This document shows positions 7,884 through 8,493 of a stretch of 8,493 bases of DNA, one piece after another. The notes under the pieces are model-generated. The model did not search any database. It was not told where the DNA came from and saw only the letters and a list, made by a program, of their open reading frames with translations. Within the stretch, counting starts at the first letter, position 1; every line of letters starts with the position of its first letter. The stretch lies in the NCBI GenBank assembly GCA_030150795.1, contig JASLFF010000209.1:1-8493 (forward strand), written 5' to 3'. Source of the stretch: Terriglobales bacterium (GTDB lineage: Bacteria; Acidobacteriota; Terriglobia; Terriglobales; Gp1-AA117). A program made the translations under genes and the position numbers.

Positions 7884-8493
7884 ATGAGTACCGTTATTTC
7901 AAAAAATCCGCAATCAACGCTACGCTTAAAGGTCCAGCGTGAATATTGGCTTAAGAAGATCCAGTTCGATCAGGAGCCTGCCGGGCTTCCTCTCGATTTT
8001 CCACGCCATGCCGCGACCTCATTTCAGCATCGCTCGATTGAGGTTCGGCTTCATGATTCGGTTTGCGCTCAATTGAAGAAAGCGGCAGGTGACTCCTTGT
8101 TTCTGCATTATGTCGCTTTGACTTCGGCGGTGAACGCCTGTCTTTTCCGCTATACAGGCAAGACCGTGATTACCATCGGTTCGCCCGCGCGTATCAATCC
8201 CTCCGATGTTTCCGCCGTGACGGATAATGCCCTGTCGATCGCAAGCCGGCTGCAGGGAGAAACCACCTTCCGTCAGTTGCTGCAGGAACTGCGCGCCAAT
8301 TTGCTCGAAGCCTATCAATGCCAGGACTATCCTTTCGCTCAACTGCTGGATGATGCGCGGTCGCATTTCCAAACCGATATTTCCTCGCTGTTTCATGTGG
8401 CCGTGCGTTTTGACGGTATTCACTCCCGAATGCCCGAAGTGCAACAAGATTTAGATATAAGTTTGCGCAACACCGGGAATGAATTTGTCGGAT
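7884..8493 (+). CDS. Nonribosomal peptide synthetase beginning with a half condensation domain, 3'-truncated by window
   Basis: The frame starts at ATG 7884 and is open to the right edge (203 codons visible, no stop). After about 18 leader residues it enters a condensation domain in mid-fold: REYWLKKI, then LPLDFPR (the usual LPTDRPR-type turn), FRYTGKTVITIGSPARI (matching [17 protein letters not shown] upstream), TTFRQLLQELRANLLEAYQCQDYPFAQLL (C6 region, with Cys replacing the usual His), and SLFHVAVRF (C7-like). The N-terminal lobe and HHxxxDG are missing and cannot be encoded upstream. NRPS proteins starting with a C-terminal half of a C domain followed by A-T are known, so an adenylation domain is expected just beyond the window; that is inference. 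With the upstream synthetase ending in a full C domain, this protein probably supplies its acceptor aminoacyl-T. The hydroxylase encoded just upstream may act on that aminoacyl-T. Confidence 0.9.
   Translation, partial: MSTVISKNPQSTLRLKVQREYWLKKIQFDQEPAGLPLDFPRHAATSFQHRSIEVRLHDSVCAQLKKAAGDSLFLHYVALTSAVNACLFRYTGKTVITIGSPARINPSDVSAVTDNALSIASRLQGETTFRQLLQELRANLLEAYQCQDYPFAQLLDDARSHFQTDISSLFHVAVRFDGIHSRMPEVQQDLDISLRNTGNEFVG
7944..8445 (+). other. N-terminal half condensation domain of the second NRPS
   Basis: Residues ~21-187 cover the C-terminal lobe of a condensation fold from its YW entry point. It is better preserved than the half-domain on the hydroxylase: the IGSPAR strand and QDYPFAQLL are clear. 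It starts at the same fold boundary as that half-domain, yet the two sequences are only distantly similar to each other. The end of the domain is near or beyond the window edge. Confidence 0.75.

Noticed and set aside
7880..7942. Twenty-codon leader peptide overlapping the second NRPS start
   Set aside because: Only 2 nt separate the Shine-Dalgarno from this ATG, the peptide has no attenuator-like codon run, and no alternative hairpins are evident. It is treated as chance, with the junction noted as a minor finding.

Overview
This window is an internal slice of a nonribosomal peptide synthetase (NRPS) gene cluster from a bacterium. All three genes lie on the + strand. Base composition is moderately GC-rich (mid-50s % by eye), with good Shine-Dalgarno sites and short gaps. 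The sequence alone does not fix the organism. A soil bacterium such as an Acidobacteriota, Myxococcota or related lineage would fit, but this is only an impression. No mobile element, tRNA, rRNA, CRISPR array or clear terminator was seen.

Layout: (1) nt 2-5323 is the 3' part of a large NRPS gene that began upstream of the window. Its visible domain order is (A)-T-C-A-T-C: the C-terminal end of one adenylation domain, one complete C-A-T module, and a final condensation domain with no A domain after it. (2) After a 92-nt gap, nt 5416-7785 encodes a 789-residue fusion. Its first ~540 residues look like the CmlA family of diiron beta-hydroxylases (metallo-beta-lactamase fold, HNHQDH motif, GEH motif). 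Its last ~240 residues look like the second half only of an NRPS condensation domain. (3) After a 98-nt gap, a third gene starts at nt 7884 and runs off the right edge. It also begins in the middle of a condensation-domain fold, at the same boundary as the half-domain on the hydroxylase.

How they may work together (inference): the first synthetase ends in a complete C domain and therefore needs its acceptor aminoacyl-T from another protein. The third gene, starting with a half-C and presumably continuing into A-T, is the natural source. CmlA-type enzymes act on amino acids tethered to a T domain, so this C|A split would leave the aminoacyl-T open to the hydroxylase before condensation. The half-C domains on the hydroxylase and on the third protein could be a matched docking pair. 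The first two proteins also end in the same short acidic tail (GEDxxAEFS followed by L or F), written with different synonymous codons, which looks like a selected C-terminal recognition motif.

The most unusual content is therefore the hydroxylase/half-condensation-domain fusion, its mirror-image half-C at the start of the next synthetase, and the shared C-terminal tail.
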